Assembly: GCA_002352945.1 (NCBI GenBank)
Contig: DDHL01000095.1
Coordinates: forward strand, 1 to 7,677
DNA from: Campylobacteraceae bacterium UBA1877
GTDB lineage: Bacteria > Campylobacterota > Campylobacteria > Campylobacterales > Campylobacteraceae
Direction: 5' to 3'
DNA: 7,677 nucleotides
Part shown: positions 1 to 6,397 of the stretch, piece by piece
How positions within the stretch are numbered: the first letter of the stretch is position 1
Layout of the letters: every line of letters starts with the position of its first letter
Position numbers and translations under genes: made by a program
Notes under the pieces: generated by a model
Databases searched by the model: none
What the model was told of the DNA's origin: nothing
The model's input: only the letters and a program-made list of their open reading frames with translations

Positions 1-13
1 AAATTATTTTACA

Positions 14-1366
14 CTACCTATTTTTATCTAAAATCATATATCCTAAATTGGAGTGATTAAAGTAAAGATTTAACCTTTTTAGAGCCTTTTCAAGTACTCT
101 TTTTTCCTCTCTAGATATGCAAACCAAGCTCATGCATTCATCTTGCTTTGATGCCATAGTATCAATTTCAATCTCTTTATTTTGAAGATTTTTAAATTTG
201 TGAACAAAATTACCACGCTTTTTATTTGTCATAAATTCACGCATGAAAGCACTACTTTGACCCACTATTTCATAAAAATTGTACTTTGTAGCATCTATTT
301 TTGAAATTCCAAGGAGCCTTGCAAACTTTTCATTTGCTTGTAAAATCCCTCCATTTTGGTCTATTTTTCCAATTCCAGCTGCAACTTGTTCAAATAGGGC
401 TTCAGTGCTAGCCTTTTGGATAGCTAAATCATCATAAAGCAGCTGAGCTTTTCTCTTTTGCTCCCAAACGTAGTGGCCAAAAAATGCAAATAATCCAATA
501 AAAAGCACGGCAAGCAAAAAGTATGATTGATAAAAAGTTTCAATTGAGTTTAACTCATCATTTGAAGCTATCTTAATTACATATGTAGCGCCTTTGAAAT
601 TTTGTATAGAAATTGGAAAAGCAATAAATAAATATGGCTTTTTTTCGTGCTCAAATATAAATCCATATGATTTTTCATTTTTTATAGCTTCATCTAATTC
701 TTGAATGATTTTGGCTGGCAAAAGATTAAAGTCGATATTTGCACTCTTAAAAGCATCCTTAAATAGACCTATTTGAAAGTCTTCCAACTCTTTAAACTCT
801 TTTTGAGGGATGTAAATATCATAAAATCCTTCATTAAAATTTTCTAGAGCATATAAAAGGTTTAAAAGCGGTATTGAAAATTCAACTTGCTCAATCCCAT
901 CAAAATCTTTTAAAAAAAAGGTATTTTTTAAGACTAAAGCACCCTTTTCAACTTCAAATTGCTGTAAAAAGTTTTGATAAATTCTTAAATCACTATTGCT
1001 ATTTTTATCTATACTAACCTCTAAACTATCTTGGGGGTTTTTTAGATGCAGCTTAATAAGATTAATATGCAACCTTTGTAAAATGCTTTGTAAATTGAGT
1101 GATAAAATTTTTTTAGACTCGTGGTTTTTGGAACCAATAAAAGGGTGTGATTTGAAAAAATCACTTGCCAAAAGAATAAGGCCCGTTTTGCTTAAATCAA
1201 AGCTATGGTTTTTTATAGCTTCAATTTGTTTTGAAAAATCTTCAACTTCACAGGCAATAAGCCTATTTGTTTGCTCTGTACGAAGATAGTTTAAAAAAAA
1301 GTAGGTACTGCTTGCAAGAAGAACAAATACAATAAAAGCAACCCGCAAAGGAGAAGCTATTTTCAC
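14..1366 (-). CDS. Membrane sensor protein (Cache-like periplasmic domain plus PAS), truncated before any output domain
   Basis: This 450-residue protein has a transmembrane helix at about residues 9-27, a periplasmic domain of about 250 residues, a second helix at about 281-299, a linker, and a cytoplasmic PAS domain at about 319-422. A second PAS begins at about 431 (YFNHSNLGYMILDKN) but the frame stops at TAG after R450. The periplasmic part resembles double-Cache domains (IKLHLK followed by a later GIEQVEFSIPL strand); that match is by eye only. No histidine-kinase, GGDEF or methyl-accepting output is present, so as it stands it can sense but not signal. Full-length relatives would be expected to be sensor kinases or cyclic-di-GMP enzymes. 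The start is GTG, overlapping the TGA of the upstream response regulator (GTGA), with GAGG about 5 bases upstream, so it is co-transcribed with the receptor and regulator. After the TAG the same frame reads C-K-I-I to the window edge, which suggests a premature stop. Confidence 0.75.
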   Translation of the reverse strand: MKIASPLRVAFIVFVLLASSTYFFLNYLRTEQTNRLIACEVEDFSKQIEAIKNHSFDLSKTGLILLASDFFKSHPFIGSKNHESKKILSLNLQSILQRLHINLIKLHLKNPQDSLEVSIDKNSNSDLRIYQNFLQQFEVEKGALVLKNTFFLKDFDGIEQVEFSIPLLNLLYALENFNEGFYDIYIPQKEFKELEDFQIGLFKDAFKSANIDFNLLPAKIIQELDEAIKNEKSYGFIFEHEKKPYLFIAFPISIQNFKGATYVIKIASNDELNSIETFYQSYFLLAVLFIGLFAFFGHYVWEQKRKAQLLYDDLAIQKASTEALFEQVAAGIGKIDQNGGILQANEKFARLLGISKIDATKYNFYEIVGQSSAFMREFMTNKKRGNFVHKFKNLQNKEIEIDTMASKQDECMSLVCISREEKRVLEKALKRLNLYFNHSNLGYMILDKNR

Positions 1367-1722
1367 AATACCTCTTTAATCTTTTTCTCTAAATCATTTA
1401 ATGATGAAAAAGGCTTCATTACGTAATGAACTGCACCCTCTCTGTGGGATTTTAAAACCTTATCTAAAGTTGAATAGGCTGTCATCATAACCACCTTTAT
1501 GCCCGTGCACTTCTTTTGGAGTTTTGCTAATAAATCAAGCCCATTCATCTGGGGCATCATAATGTCTAAAAGTACCACATCATAGCTTTCATTGATACTC
1601 TCAAGTGCATTGATTGGATTTGAGAATAAATGGGTTTCATAGCCTCCAACTTTATGAAGGTATTTTTAAATCACATCTAAAATCTCTTTCTCATCATCAA
1701 CGATTGCTACTTTGACTGCCAT
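1363..1722 (-). pseudogene. Single-domain (CheY-like) response regulator interrupted by an in-frame TAA
   Basis: From ATG at 1722 the frame reads MAVKVAIVDDEKEILDVI, then TAA at codon 19 (1668-1666), then KYLHKVGGYE and onward through a complete receiver domain to TGA at 1365-1363. Without the stop it would be 119 residues, the normal size for a stand-alone receiver. All phosphorylation residues are visible: acidic pair D9-D10, phospho-acceptor D53 (VLLDIMMP), T81 (MMTAY) and K103-P104. The stop falls in the first helix, so termination there leaves only an 18-residue peptide; a restart downstream would lack the acidic pair. The start has AAGGA about 8 bases upstream, lies 3 bp after the chemoreceptor stop, and the gene overlaps the sensor start by 4 bp, so this is the middle gene of a three-gene signalling operon. 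Explanations are a recent nonsense mutation (AAA to TAA fits the A-rich context) or a sequencing error. The frame is otherwise undamaged. Confidence 0.85.
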
Positions 1723-1725
1723 TGC

Positions 1726-3048
1726 TTATTCCTTTTTATCAAATAACTGTTTTTTTGCTTCAAGCATAATATCATTAGACTTCTCTTCTACCATCTTATC
1801 TAATAAATTGAAGACTTCCTTGCTAGCCTCTTCAATCTTTGTTACCATCTCTTCGATTTGAGTTTTTGAGCAGATTGTTTTACTGCTACCGCACTCTTTT
1901 GCTAGACGGTTTGCTTGTTCGTGCACAATTGAGTGAGGCCTATTTAATTTCGAATAAGAAGATGTTTTTGAAAACTCTTCTTTGCCAATACCCTTTTCAT
2001 ACCACTGACCCAACCTGCACTCATGGTGACTAACCTCTTTAAACTCATTTGGTTCACCAAAAAGGAGTGCATAAAGATTATTTTTATAAGTAACATGATC
2101 GATTTTTGCTAAAGATGCAAAGATTTTATCACTAATGTACTCAACCTCAAAAACCGATCTTGAGACATTTCGTTCAAAGGATGAGATGGTTTGCATAAGA
2201 GAATCTATATTGCCTTTTGAATCTTCAACCAATTTTCCCATATCTTGCGTATTTGATTCCGTTTGAGAAGCTTCTTGTTGCATCGTTTGAACAACTAAAG
2301 AAATCTCTTTAGTAGCTTGCTGTGTGCGTTCGGCTAATTTTCTAACCTCATCAGCAACCACTGCAAAACCCCTTCCATGCTCTCCGGCTCGAGCTGCCTC
2401 AATAGCTGCATTTAAAGCTAATAAATTGGTCTGGTCTGCTATATCTTCTATTAAATTTACCACACTTGAAATTTCTTCACTTCTTTGAGAAAGAGAGCGC
2501 GAATTGTTTAAATTCTCATTTGAATGAATATTAAGCTTCTCCATAGCCTCTACGCTTTTGGTTGCAAGATGCAACCCCTCTCTTGATTGAGTCGAAATGT
2601 ACTGGGACTCTTTTTTCATAATTTTTAAATCTTCTAAAATCTCTGCATAGGTGCGTTGGGACTCTTTGAGCGCTGCTGCAATTGAAGCTTGGTGCATAGA
2701 GAGGATTTTACTATCTTTTGCATTTTTAATATCGGTTTTTATAATGCTATAAGCCACATGCTCTTCATCTAGACGCTTAGAAGATACCACACCATTACAG
2801 CCATCCATAGTGATTGAATCCATACCCTCATGCAAAGCTTGTGCAAGACGGTTTATATCTTTAACATTTTCTCTTGCTAAATCATTTAGCAAAACTGCAT
2901 CTTTGCTTGAATTAAGAACTACAACCATCTCTTCTTGAGAAAATTGGCCCAAAGCTCTTAAGAGCTTATTTTCTTTTTCGAGCGCCTCAATTTTTTTCTC
3001 CAAAGCCAGAAGTTCTTCTTGAGTATTTTTTTTGGATCCAAAAAGCAT
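1726..3048 (-). CDS. Soluble methyl-accepting chemotaxis protein with C-terminal CZB zinc-binding domain (TlpD-like)
   Basis: This is a cytoplasmic chemoreceptor of 440 residues with no transmembrane segment. It has an N-terminal coiled coil (about 7-35), a middle region, the methyl-accepting signalling hairpin with its highly conserved tip (about 201-242, including [20 protein letters not shown]), and a C-terminal CZB domain (about 315-385). The CZB zinc ligands are visible: H318, H341 and C344 ([10 protein letters not shown]), and H372/H376 (PHSIVH). Layout and sequence match, from memory, Helicobacter pylori TlpD, a soluble receptor linked to energy, redox and zinc responses; the same role is inferred here. 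It should form trimers of dimers with CheA/CheW. I chose ATG 3048 over ATG 3054 because AAAGG (3059-3055) lies 6 bases from the former and directly touches the latter. It is the first gene of an operon with the response regulator (3-bp gap) and sensor protein, perhaps fed by the promoter at 3147-3174. Confidence 0.92.
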   Translation of the reverse strand: MLFGSKKNTQEELLALEKKIEALEKENKLLRALGQFSQEEMVVVLNSSKDAVLLNDLARENVKDINRLAQALHEGMDSITMDGCNGVVSSKRLDEEHVAYSIIKTDIKNAKDSKILSMHQASIAAALKESQRTYAEILEDLKIMKKESQYISTQSREGLHLATKSVEAMEKLNIHSNENLNNSRSLSQRSEEISSVVNLIEDIADQTNLLALNAAIEAARAGEHGRGFAVVADEVRKLAERTQQATKEISLVVQTMQQEASQTESNTQDMGKLVEDSKGNIDSLMQTISSFERNVSRSVFEVEYISDKIFASLAKIDHVTYKNNLYALLFGEPNEFKEVSHHECRLGQWYEKGIGKEEFSKTSSYSKLNRPHSIVHEQANRLAKECGSSKTICSKTQIEEMVTKIEEASKEVFNLLDKMVEEKSNDIMLEAKKQLFDKKE

Positions 3049-3054
3049 CAACAT

Positions 3055-3059
3055 CCTTT
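3055..3059 (-). promoter_or_regulatory. Ribosome-binding site of the TlpD-like receptor, overlapping a palindrome
   Basis: AAAGG on the minus strand is 6 bases upstream of ATG 3048 and abuts ATG 3054, which favours the shorter start. Three of its bases (3057-3059) belong to the TTTACATGTAAA palindrome, so a protein bound there, or a small hairpin in the mRNA, could affect translation. Confidence 0.55.
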
Positions 3060-3068
3060 ACATGTAAA
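3057..3068. repeat. TTTACATGTAAA palindrome, copy 1 (on the receptor ribosome-binding site)
   Basis: Perfect 12-bp palindrome just upstream of the TlpD-like receptor start, overlapping its Shine-Dalgarno sequence. It is the leftmost of seven copies in the window. Confidence 0.9.
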
Positions 3069-3146
3069 AGTAGTAGAACGCAAAAAGTATATTTCAACCG
3101 CCAAGAGTTTTATATTAAGTATTATTATATTTTAAAATTTTCATTA

Positions 3147-3174
3147 ATTATACAAAAATAATGGGAGAAATCAA
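3147..3174 (-). promoter_or_regulatory. Putative sigma-70 promoter of the chemoreceptor operon
   Basis: On the minus strand TTGATT (3174-3169) is followed after 16 bases by TATAAT (3152-3147), a good housekeeping-type match about 100 bases upstream of the receptor start. The surrounding 200 bp is extremely AT-rich, so chance matches are likely; a second TATAAT occurs at 3129-3124. No sigma-54 or sigma-28 consensus was seen. Confidence 0.4.
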
Positions 3175-3256
3175 TAATTTTTTAAAATTAATTTTTTTAA
3201 TGTAGATTTATTATTGAAAAGAAACATTTTAGATTTTATTTTAAAAAATTTAAAAC

Positions 3257-4099
3257 CTACTTTTCTGGCAGTTTTGCTCCGCACTGATCACAATAGTTCG
3301 CATTTGGTTCATGTCCGCTTGCTCCGCAACTCTCACACGCCCTTCCATCCTTTTTCCTTCTTAAAGATGTTGCAAGTTCTGCTGTGTAAATTCCTGTTGG
3401 AACTGCGATAATCCCATAACCAATTAGAATCAAAACTGAAGCTACAATCCTTCCCCACGGGGTTACAGGAGCTAAATCTCCAAAGCCAACTGTTGAAACA
3501 CTAACTAAGGCCCAATACATTGAAAGGGGGATGCTCGTAAAACCGTTTTTTGGCCCTTCAATGAGATAAATAATAGCTCCAAAAACTGTAATTATTGCCA
3601 ACATCGCCAGCAAAAATACTAAAATTTTTCGCCAACTATTATACAAAGAGTCCAAAAGCACACTGCTCTCTCTCGTATAGCGGCGAAGATGCAAAATTTC
3701 AAAAATTCTTAAAATTCGAAGCACCCTTAATACAGCTAAGTATTGTGCTCCAGGAAAAATGATAGAAAGATACATTGGTAAGAGTGCAAAAAGATCAATT
3801 ATCCCATAAAAACTTCTAGCAAAACGCAAAGGATTTTTTATTACCATCAACCTTACAATATACTCTATTGTAAAAACAAAGGTTAAAACCCACTCTATAG
3901 TGTAAAAGAGTTTTGCATACTTTACATGTAAAAAATCAAGCGAATCTAACAGGGCAATTGCAACACTAAATAGAATTGTAATAATCAAAATTAGATCAAA
4001 AACCCGCCCCTTTACACTATCGTGACCAAAGATAATCTTAAAAGTTTTTTCGCGCCATTTTGTCTCTTCGCGGCAGTCGGGATGGTAGAGTCGGCTCAT
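3257..4099 (-). CDS. Voltage-gated potassium channel (Kv-type ion transport protein) with C-terminal zinc ribbon
   Basis: This 280-residue inner-membrane protein has the six-helix layout of a Kv-type channel. S1-S3 fall at about 33-110, S4 at about 118-140 with regularly spaced arginines (LRVLRILR; R125, R128, R131), S5 at about 158-180, a pore loop with selectivity filter TVGFGD (203-208), and S6 at about 216-242. GFG replaces the commoner GYG, a known variant of potassium filters. It should be a tetrameric potassium-selective channel. The tail carries a small zinc ribbon, C255-x2-C258 and C270-x2-C273, an unusual add-on that could serve assembly or gating. I chose ATG 4099 because it overlaps the psd stop as ATGA and has AAGGG about 6 bases upstream; starting at 4138 would put 13 more residues deep inside psd. 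It is therefore translationally coupled to psd. Copy 2 of the palindrome lies in the coding region, read as L-H-V-K (57-60). Confidence 0.9.
   Translation of the reverse strand: MSRLYHPDCREETKWREKTFKIIFGHDSVKGRVFDLILIITILFSVAIALLDSLDFLHVKYAKLFYTIEWVLTFVFTIEYIVRLMVIKNPLRFARSFYGIIDLFALLPMYLSIIFPGAQYLAVLRVLRILRIFEILHLRRYTRESSVLLDSLYNSWRKILVFLLAMLAIITVFGAIIYLIEGPKNGFTSIPLSMYWALVSVSTVGFGDLAPVTPWGRIVASVLILIGYGIIAVPTGIYTAELATSLRRKKDGRACESCGASGHEPNANYCDQCGAKLPEK
3921..3932. repeat. TTTACATGTAAA palindrome, copy 2 (inside the potassium channel gene)
   Basis: Perfect copy within the coding region, in the S1-S2 linker of the channel. On the coding strand it is read in the phase TTA CAT GTA, giving L-H-V followed by K. 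Confidence 0.9.
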
Positions 4100-4914
4100 T
4101 TTTTCCCTTTGGCCAAGAGCTGGCCAAATCGAACGCACTCTTCACACTCAACCTTACATGTAAAACCATCTTTTTCCCACAAAATGACAATGGTTGAGCC
4201 CATTTCAAACCTTCCAAGCTCATCGCCGCGCTCGCACCATAAATTGTTATATGTGTAGTATTGCTGCTTTAATTGGCGCGCATTTGTCTGGATTCTCTCA
4301 TCAAAACCAAATACCATCTTACCCACATTTAAAGCACCAATAAAAACTAAATAAAAGCGCACCTTAAAAGGGTTTTCACACACCAAAACAACTCTTTCAT
4401 TTTCACAAAATAGGCCCGCTTTTTTATGGAGCCAAGTAAAATTAACTGGATAAAGCGAGCCTGGAATATAGTGGGCTTCTAGGATTTTCATGCGGCACGG
4501 GGCATGGTAGCGGTGGTAGTCTTTTGGCGATAGGTAAAGATTTACAAATCCACCACCCTCAAGCCCCTTTTTTGATTTTAATAAAATATAATCGCCCAGC
4601 AAAGAGTTAATTGAGTATGGCATCTTTTTAATCTGTAAAGCCGTATTATTTTCGATCACCCCAAAAGCGCTCACTTTTGCATCACAAGGCGAAATTAAAT
4701 CCTCAATATCTCCTTCTAAACTTCGAGGATGCTCTAAAGCTCTTGTAAAAAGTTTATTGAGGCTTTTATAGGTTTTTGCGGGACGAAATTCGCCCATATC
4801 AAGCCCTAGCCCCTTTACATATGCCCTATTAATTAAAGATTGCAAAGGAGAAGGAAATGGAGTTTTTGCAAAAACTCCAAAGATACGAGATGCCAACGAG
4901 CTAAGATGCCTCAT
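4096..4914 (-). CDS. psd: Phosphatidylserine decarboxylase proenzyme
   Basis: This enzyme removes CO2 from phosphatidylserine to give phosphatidylethanolamine, the last step of that phospholipid pathway, at the inner membrane. At 272 residues it has the compact length typical of Campylobacterota enzymes. The self-cleavage motif is M238-G239-S240-T241 (FEMGSTIVI), where the chain is cut between G239 and S240 and the serine becomes the pyruvoyl cofactor; MGST instead of LGST is, as I recall, also found in Helicobacter psd. The conserved region SPCDAKV (D78) and the block SPKDYHRYHAP (H134/H137) supply the expected catalytic aspartate and histidine. The beta chain would be about 239 residues and the alpha chain about 33. 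ATG 4914 has AGGG about 7 bases upstream. The stop overlaps the potassium channel start (ATGA), so the two form an operon. A near-perfect palindrome copy falls in the alpha-chain coding part, read as FTCK (251-254). Confidence 0.95.
   Translation of the reverse strand: MRHLSSLASRIFGVFAKTPFPSPLQSLINRAYVKGLGLDMGEFRPAKTYKSLNKLFTRALEHPRSLEGDIEDLISPCDAKVSAFGVIENNTALQIKKMPYSINSLLGDYILLKSKKGLEGGGFVNLYLSPKDYHRYHAPCRMKILEAHYIPGSLYPVNFTWLHKKAGLFCENERVVLVCENPFKVRFYLVFIGALNVGKMVFGFDERIQTNARQLKQQYYTYNNLWCERGDELGRFEMGSTIVILWEKDGFTCKVECEECVRFGQLLAKGKK
4153..4164. repeat. TTTACATGTAAA palindrome, copy 3 (one mismatch, inside psd)
   Basis: The plus strand reads CTTACATGTAAA, so the inner ten bases are a perfect palindrome and one outer base differs. 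On the coding strand it reads TTT ACA TGT AAG (F-T-C-K); the mismatch is the wobble base of the lysine codon. Confidence 0.7.
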
Positions 4915-4966
4915 TTTACTGCCCTATTTCTTTATTTTTTAAAATCAATTAAACTTCCTAAAATAA

Positions 4967-4972
4967 ATTTTA
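4967..4972 (-). promoter_or_regulatory. Possible extended -10 element for the psd-channel operon
   Basis: The minus strand reads TATGGTAAAAT; the TAAAAT hexamer (4972-4967) is preceded by TGG, giving an extended -10 form about 55 bases upstream of psd. Upstream is a T-rich tract rather than a clear -35. It is weak evidence in AT-rich DNA, supported mainly by being in the right gap. Confidence 0.3.
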
Positions 4973-4978
4973 CCATAC

Positions 4979-5005
4979 AAAAACAAAAAACCTTTACATG
5001 TAAAG
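4979..5005 (-). terminator. Possible terminator of the AGCS symporter gene (palindrome plus T-tract)
   Basis: One base before the T-rich stretch's G-G step and directly after the symporter TAG, the minus strand reads CTTTACATGTAAAG, then GGTTTTTTGTTTTT. The hairpin followed by U-rich RNA has the form of an intrinsic terminator. The stem is short (5 bp around a CATG loop) and poor in G+C, so its efficiency is doubtful. Confidence 0.4.
4993..5004. repeat. TTTACATGTAAA palindrome, copy 4 (just after the symporter stop)
   Basis: Perfect copy, extended by one more matching base on each side (CTTTACATGTAAAG, 4992-5005). Its right edge abuts the stop codon of the AGCS symporter at 5006-5008. Confidence 0.9.
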
Positions 5006-6331
5006 CTATCTTGAAGCAAAGTAACGCTTTGTTTCAGATGATACTACATTTGAAAGCAAAAGCAGTGCAATGAGGTTAGGAATGGCCATCATTCCATTCA
5101 TCATATCTGAAAAGTTCCATACAAAATCCAACTTCATCATCGCTCCAACCATAACTCCAGCAATAAAAAGAACCCGATAAACTCTGATAAATTTTGAACC
5201 CAATAAAAACTCAAAAGCCTTTTCGCCATAATAGCTCCAACCCAAAATTGTTGAGTATGCAAAAAGGATGGTTGCTAAACTTACCACAACGGTTCCAGCG
5301 CCGCCTAAGTGGTGTCCAAAACTAAGCATTGTAAGTTGTCCTGAGCTTACTCCCTCTTGCCAAAATGGAGAAATTAAAATAATTAAAGCTGTCATTGTGC
5401 ACACAATTAAAGTATCAATAAATGTTTGTGTCATAGAGACCAAAGCTTGTTTAACCGGATCATTTGTTTTTGCCGCAGCTGCTGCAATTGGAGCTGAACC
5501 TAAACCTGACTCGTTTGAAAAGACTCCACGAGCAATACCAAAACGGATTGCTGCTGCGATTGTAGCGCCCGCAAATCCACCGCCCGCAGCTATTGGATTA
5601 AAAGCATGGTAAAAAATGAGTCCAAAAGCTTCGCCAATCTTGTCAACATTCATTATTAAAATAATAAGTGCGCAGCTTACATAGATAATTATCATAAATG
5701 GAACCAAATAGGAGGTAAATTTTCCAATCGATCGGATTCCGCCTAAAATAACCATCGCTGTTAGAGTAAGTAAAATAAGTCCGGTAATCCAAGTTGGAAC
5801 ACTAAGTTGAGAGCTTAAAACTTCAGCAACAGCATTTGATTGGGTCATATTGCCAATTCCAAAGGCAGCACAAGCGGTAAAAAACGCAAATGCACCTCCT
5901 AGCCAAGGAAGTTTTGCCCCGTAAGCTAAATAATACATCGGCCCGCCTTTAAAACCTAAAGCGCCCTCTTGTCTATATTTAACTGCCAAAACTGCCTCAG
6001 AGTATTTTGTAGCCATTCCCACAAGACCGGTTAACCACATCCAAAATACAGCCCCAGGTCCACCAAGGGTGATTGCAGTAGCAACTCCAACGATATTACC
6101 AATACCAACAGTTGCAGCAAGCGCAGTCATCAAAGCTGCAAAGTGGCTAATCTCACCCTTTGCGTCATCTTCTTTATTAAAAATCATTTTAAGCGCATGA
6201 GGAAGTGCCCAAAACTGCATAAATTTGAGTCTCAAAGTCAAATAAAGACCAGTTCCCACCAAGAGTGTGAGCATCGGCACACCCCAAACAAAACCAGAAA
6301 TTGTAGAGACAAGGCTCTCAATCACTTCCAT
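5006..6331 (-). CDS. Sodium:alanine/glycine symporter (AGCS family)
   Basis: This 441-residue inner-membrane protein has about ten or eleven hydrophobic helices and the full length of AGCS carriers, which import alanine or glycine together with sodium. Family hallmarks are seen in order: GIGNIVGVATAITLGGPGA (77-94) with FWMWLTGLVGMATKYSE following, GGPMYYL (129-135), GIGNMTQSN (158-166), and ARGVFSNESGLGSAPIAAA (268-286), the last being strongly conserved and thought to line the substrate and sodium path. Which of alanine, D-alanine or glycine is preferred cannot be told from sequence. ATG 6331 is supported by AAGGGG about 7 bases upstream. It stands alone, 108 bp after tupC and 91 bp before psd. 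A large inverted repeat lies 30-67 bases upstream of the start, in its leader or promoter, and another palindrome sits right after its stop, so it is bracketed by these elements. Confidence 0.93.
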   Translation of the reverse strand: MEVIESLVSTISGFVWGVPMLTLLVGTGLYLTLRLKFMQFWALPHALKMIFNKEDDAKGEISHFAALMTALAATVGIGNIVGVATAITLGGPGAVFWMWLTGLVGMATKYSEAVLAVKYRQEGALGFKGGPMYYLAYGAKLPWLGGAFAFFTACAAFGIGNMTQSNAVAEVLSSQLSVPTWITGLILLTLTAMVILGGIRSIGKFTSYLVPFMIIIYVSCALIILIMNVDKIGEAFGLIFYHAFNPIAAGGGFAGATIAAAIRFGIARGVFSNESGLGSAPIAAAAAKTNDPVKQALVSMTQTFIDTLIVCTMTALIILISPFWQEGVSSGQLTMLSFGHHLGGAGTVVVSLATILFAYSTILGWSYYGEKAFEFLLGSKFIRVYRVLFIAGVMVGAMMKLDFVWNFSDMMNGMMAIPNLIALLLLSNVVSSETKRYFASR

Positions 6332-6361
6332 ATTTACCCCTTACAAAAATCTCAGCCAATG

Positions 6362-6373
6362 TTTACATGTAAA
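6362..6373. repeat. TTTACATGTAAA palindrome, copy 5 (left arm of the inverted repeat)
   Basis: Perfect copy, centre 24 bp from copy 6, about 30 bases upstream of the symporter start. Confidence 0.9.
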
Positions 6374-6385
6374 GCCGCCAAAAGC

Positions 6386-6397
6386 TTTACATGTAAA
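6386..6397. repeat. TTTACATGTAAA palindrome, copy 6 (right arm of the inverted repeat)
   Basis: Perfect copy; with copy 5 it makes the only closely spaced pair. No further copy is present from here to the right end, apart from half-matches at about 6548 (TTACATGG) and 6929 (GCATGTAAAA). Confidence 0.9.

Noticed and set aside
996..1289. Open frame on the plus strand opposite the sensor gene
   Set aside because: Antisense to a well-supported gene, with no recognisable domain and cysteine/serine-rich low-quality composition; a by-product of the real frame. The other plus-strand frames (1839-2033, 3214-3411, 4022-4258, 4840-5073, 5268-5612, 6143-6415, 6852-7211) were rejected for the same reason.
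1363..1578. A separate 71-residue gene starting at GTG 1578
   Set aside because: It begins at the phosphorylation strand of a receiver domain whose missing first half is in the same frame directly upstream; it is the 3' part of the interrupted response regulator.
1666..1668. Recoding (programmed readthrough or reassigned stop) in the response regulator
   Set aside because: The codon is TAA, not the TGA or TAG used for selenocysteine or pyrrolysine, no downstream recoding structure was seen, and other genes here end normally at TAA, TAG and TGA.
3239..3256. TTTTAAA-TTT-TTTAAAA hairpin after the channel stop as a terminator
   Set aside because: The stem is made only of A-T pairs in a very AT-rich gap, so it is probably chance and too weak to act.
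4100..4138. A longer potassium channel starting at ATG 4138
   Set aside because: The extra 13 residues lie within psd and lack family similarity, while ATG 4099 has a good ribosome-binding site and the typical ATGA overlap.
4038..4223. A third minus-strand frame across the psd/channel junction
   Set aside because: Overlaps two solid genes in another frame and shows no domain.
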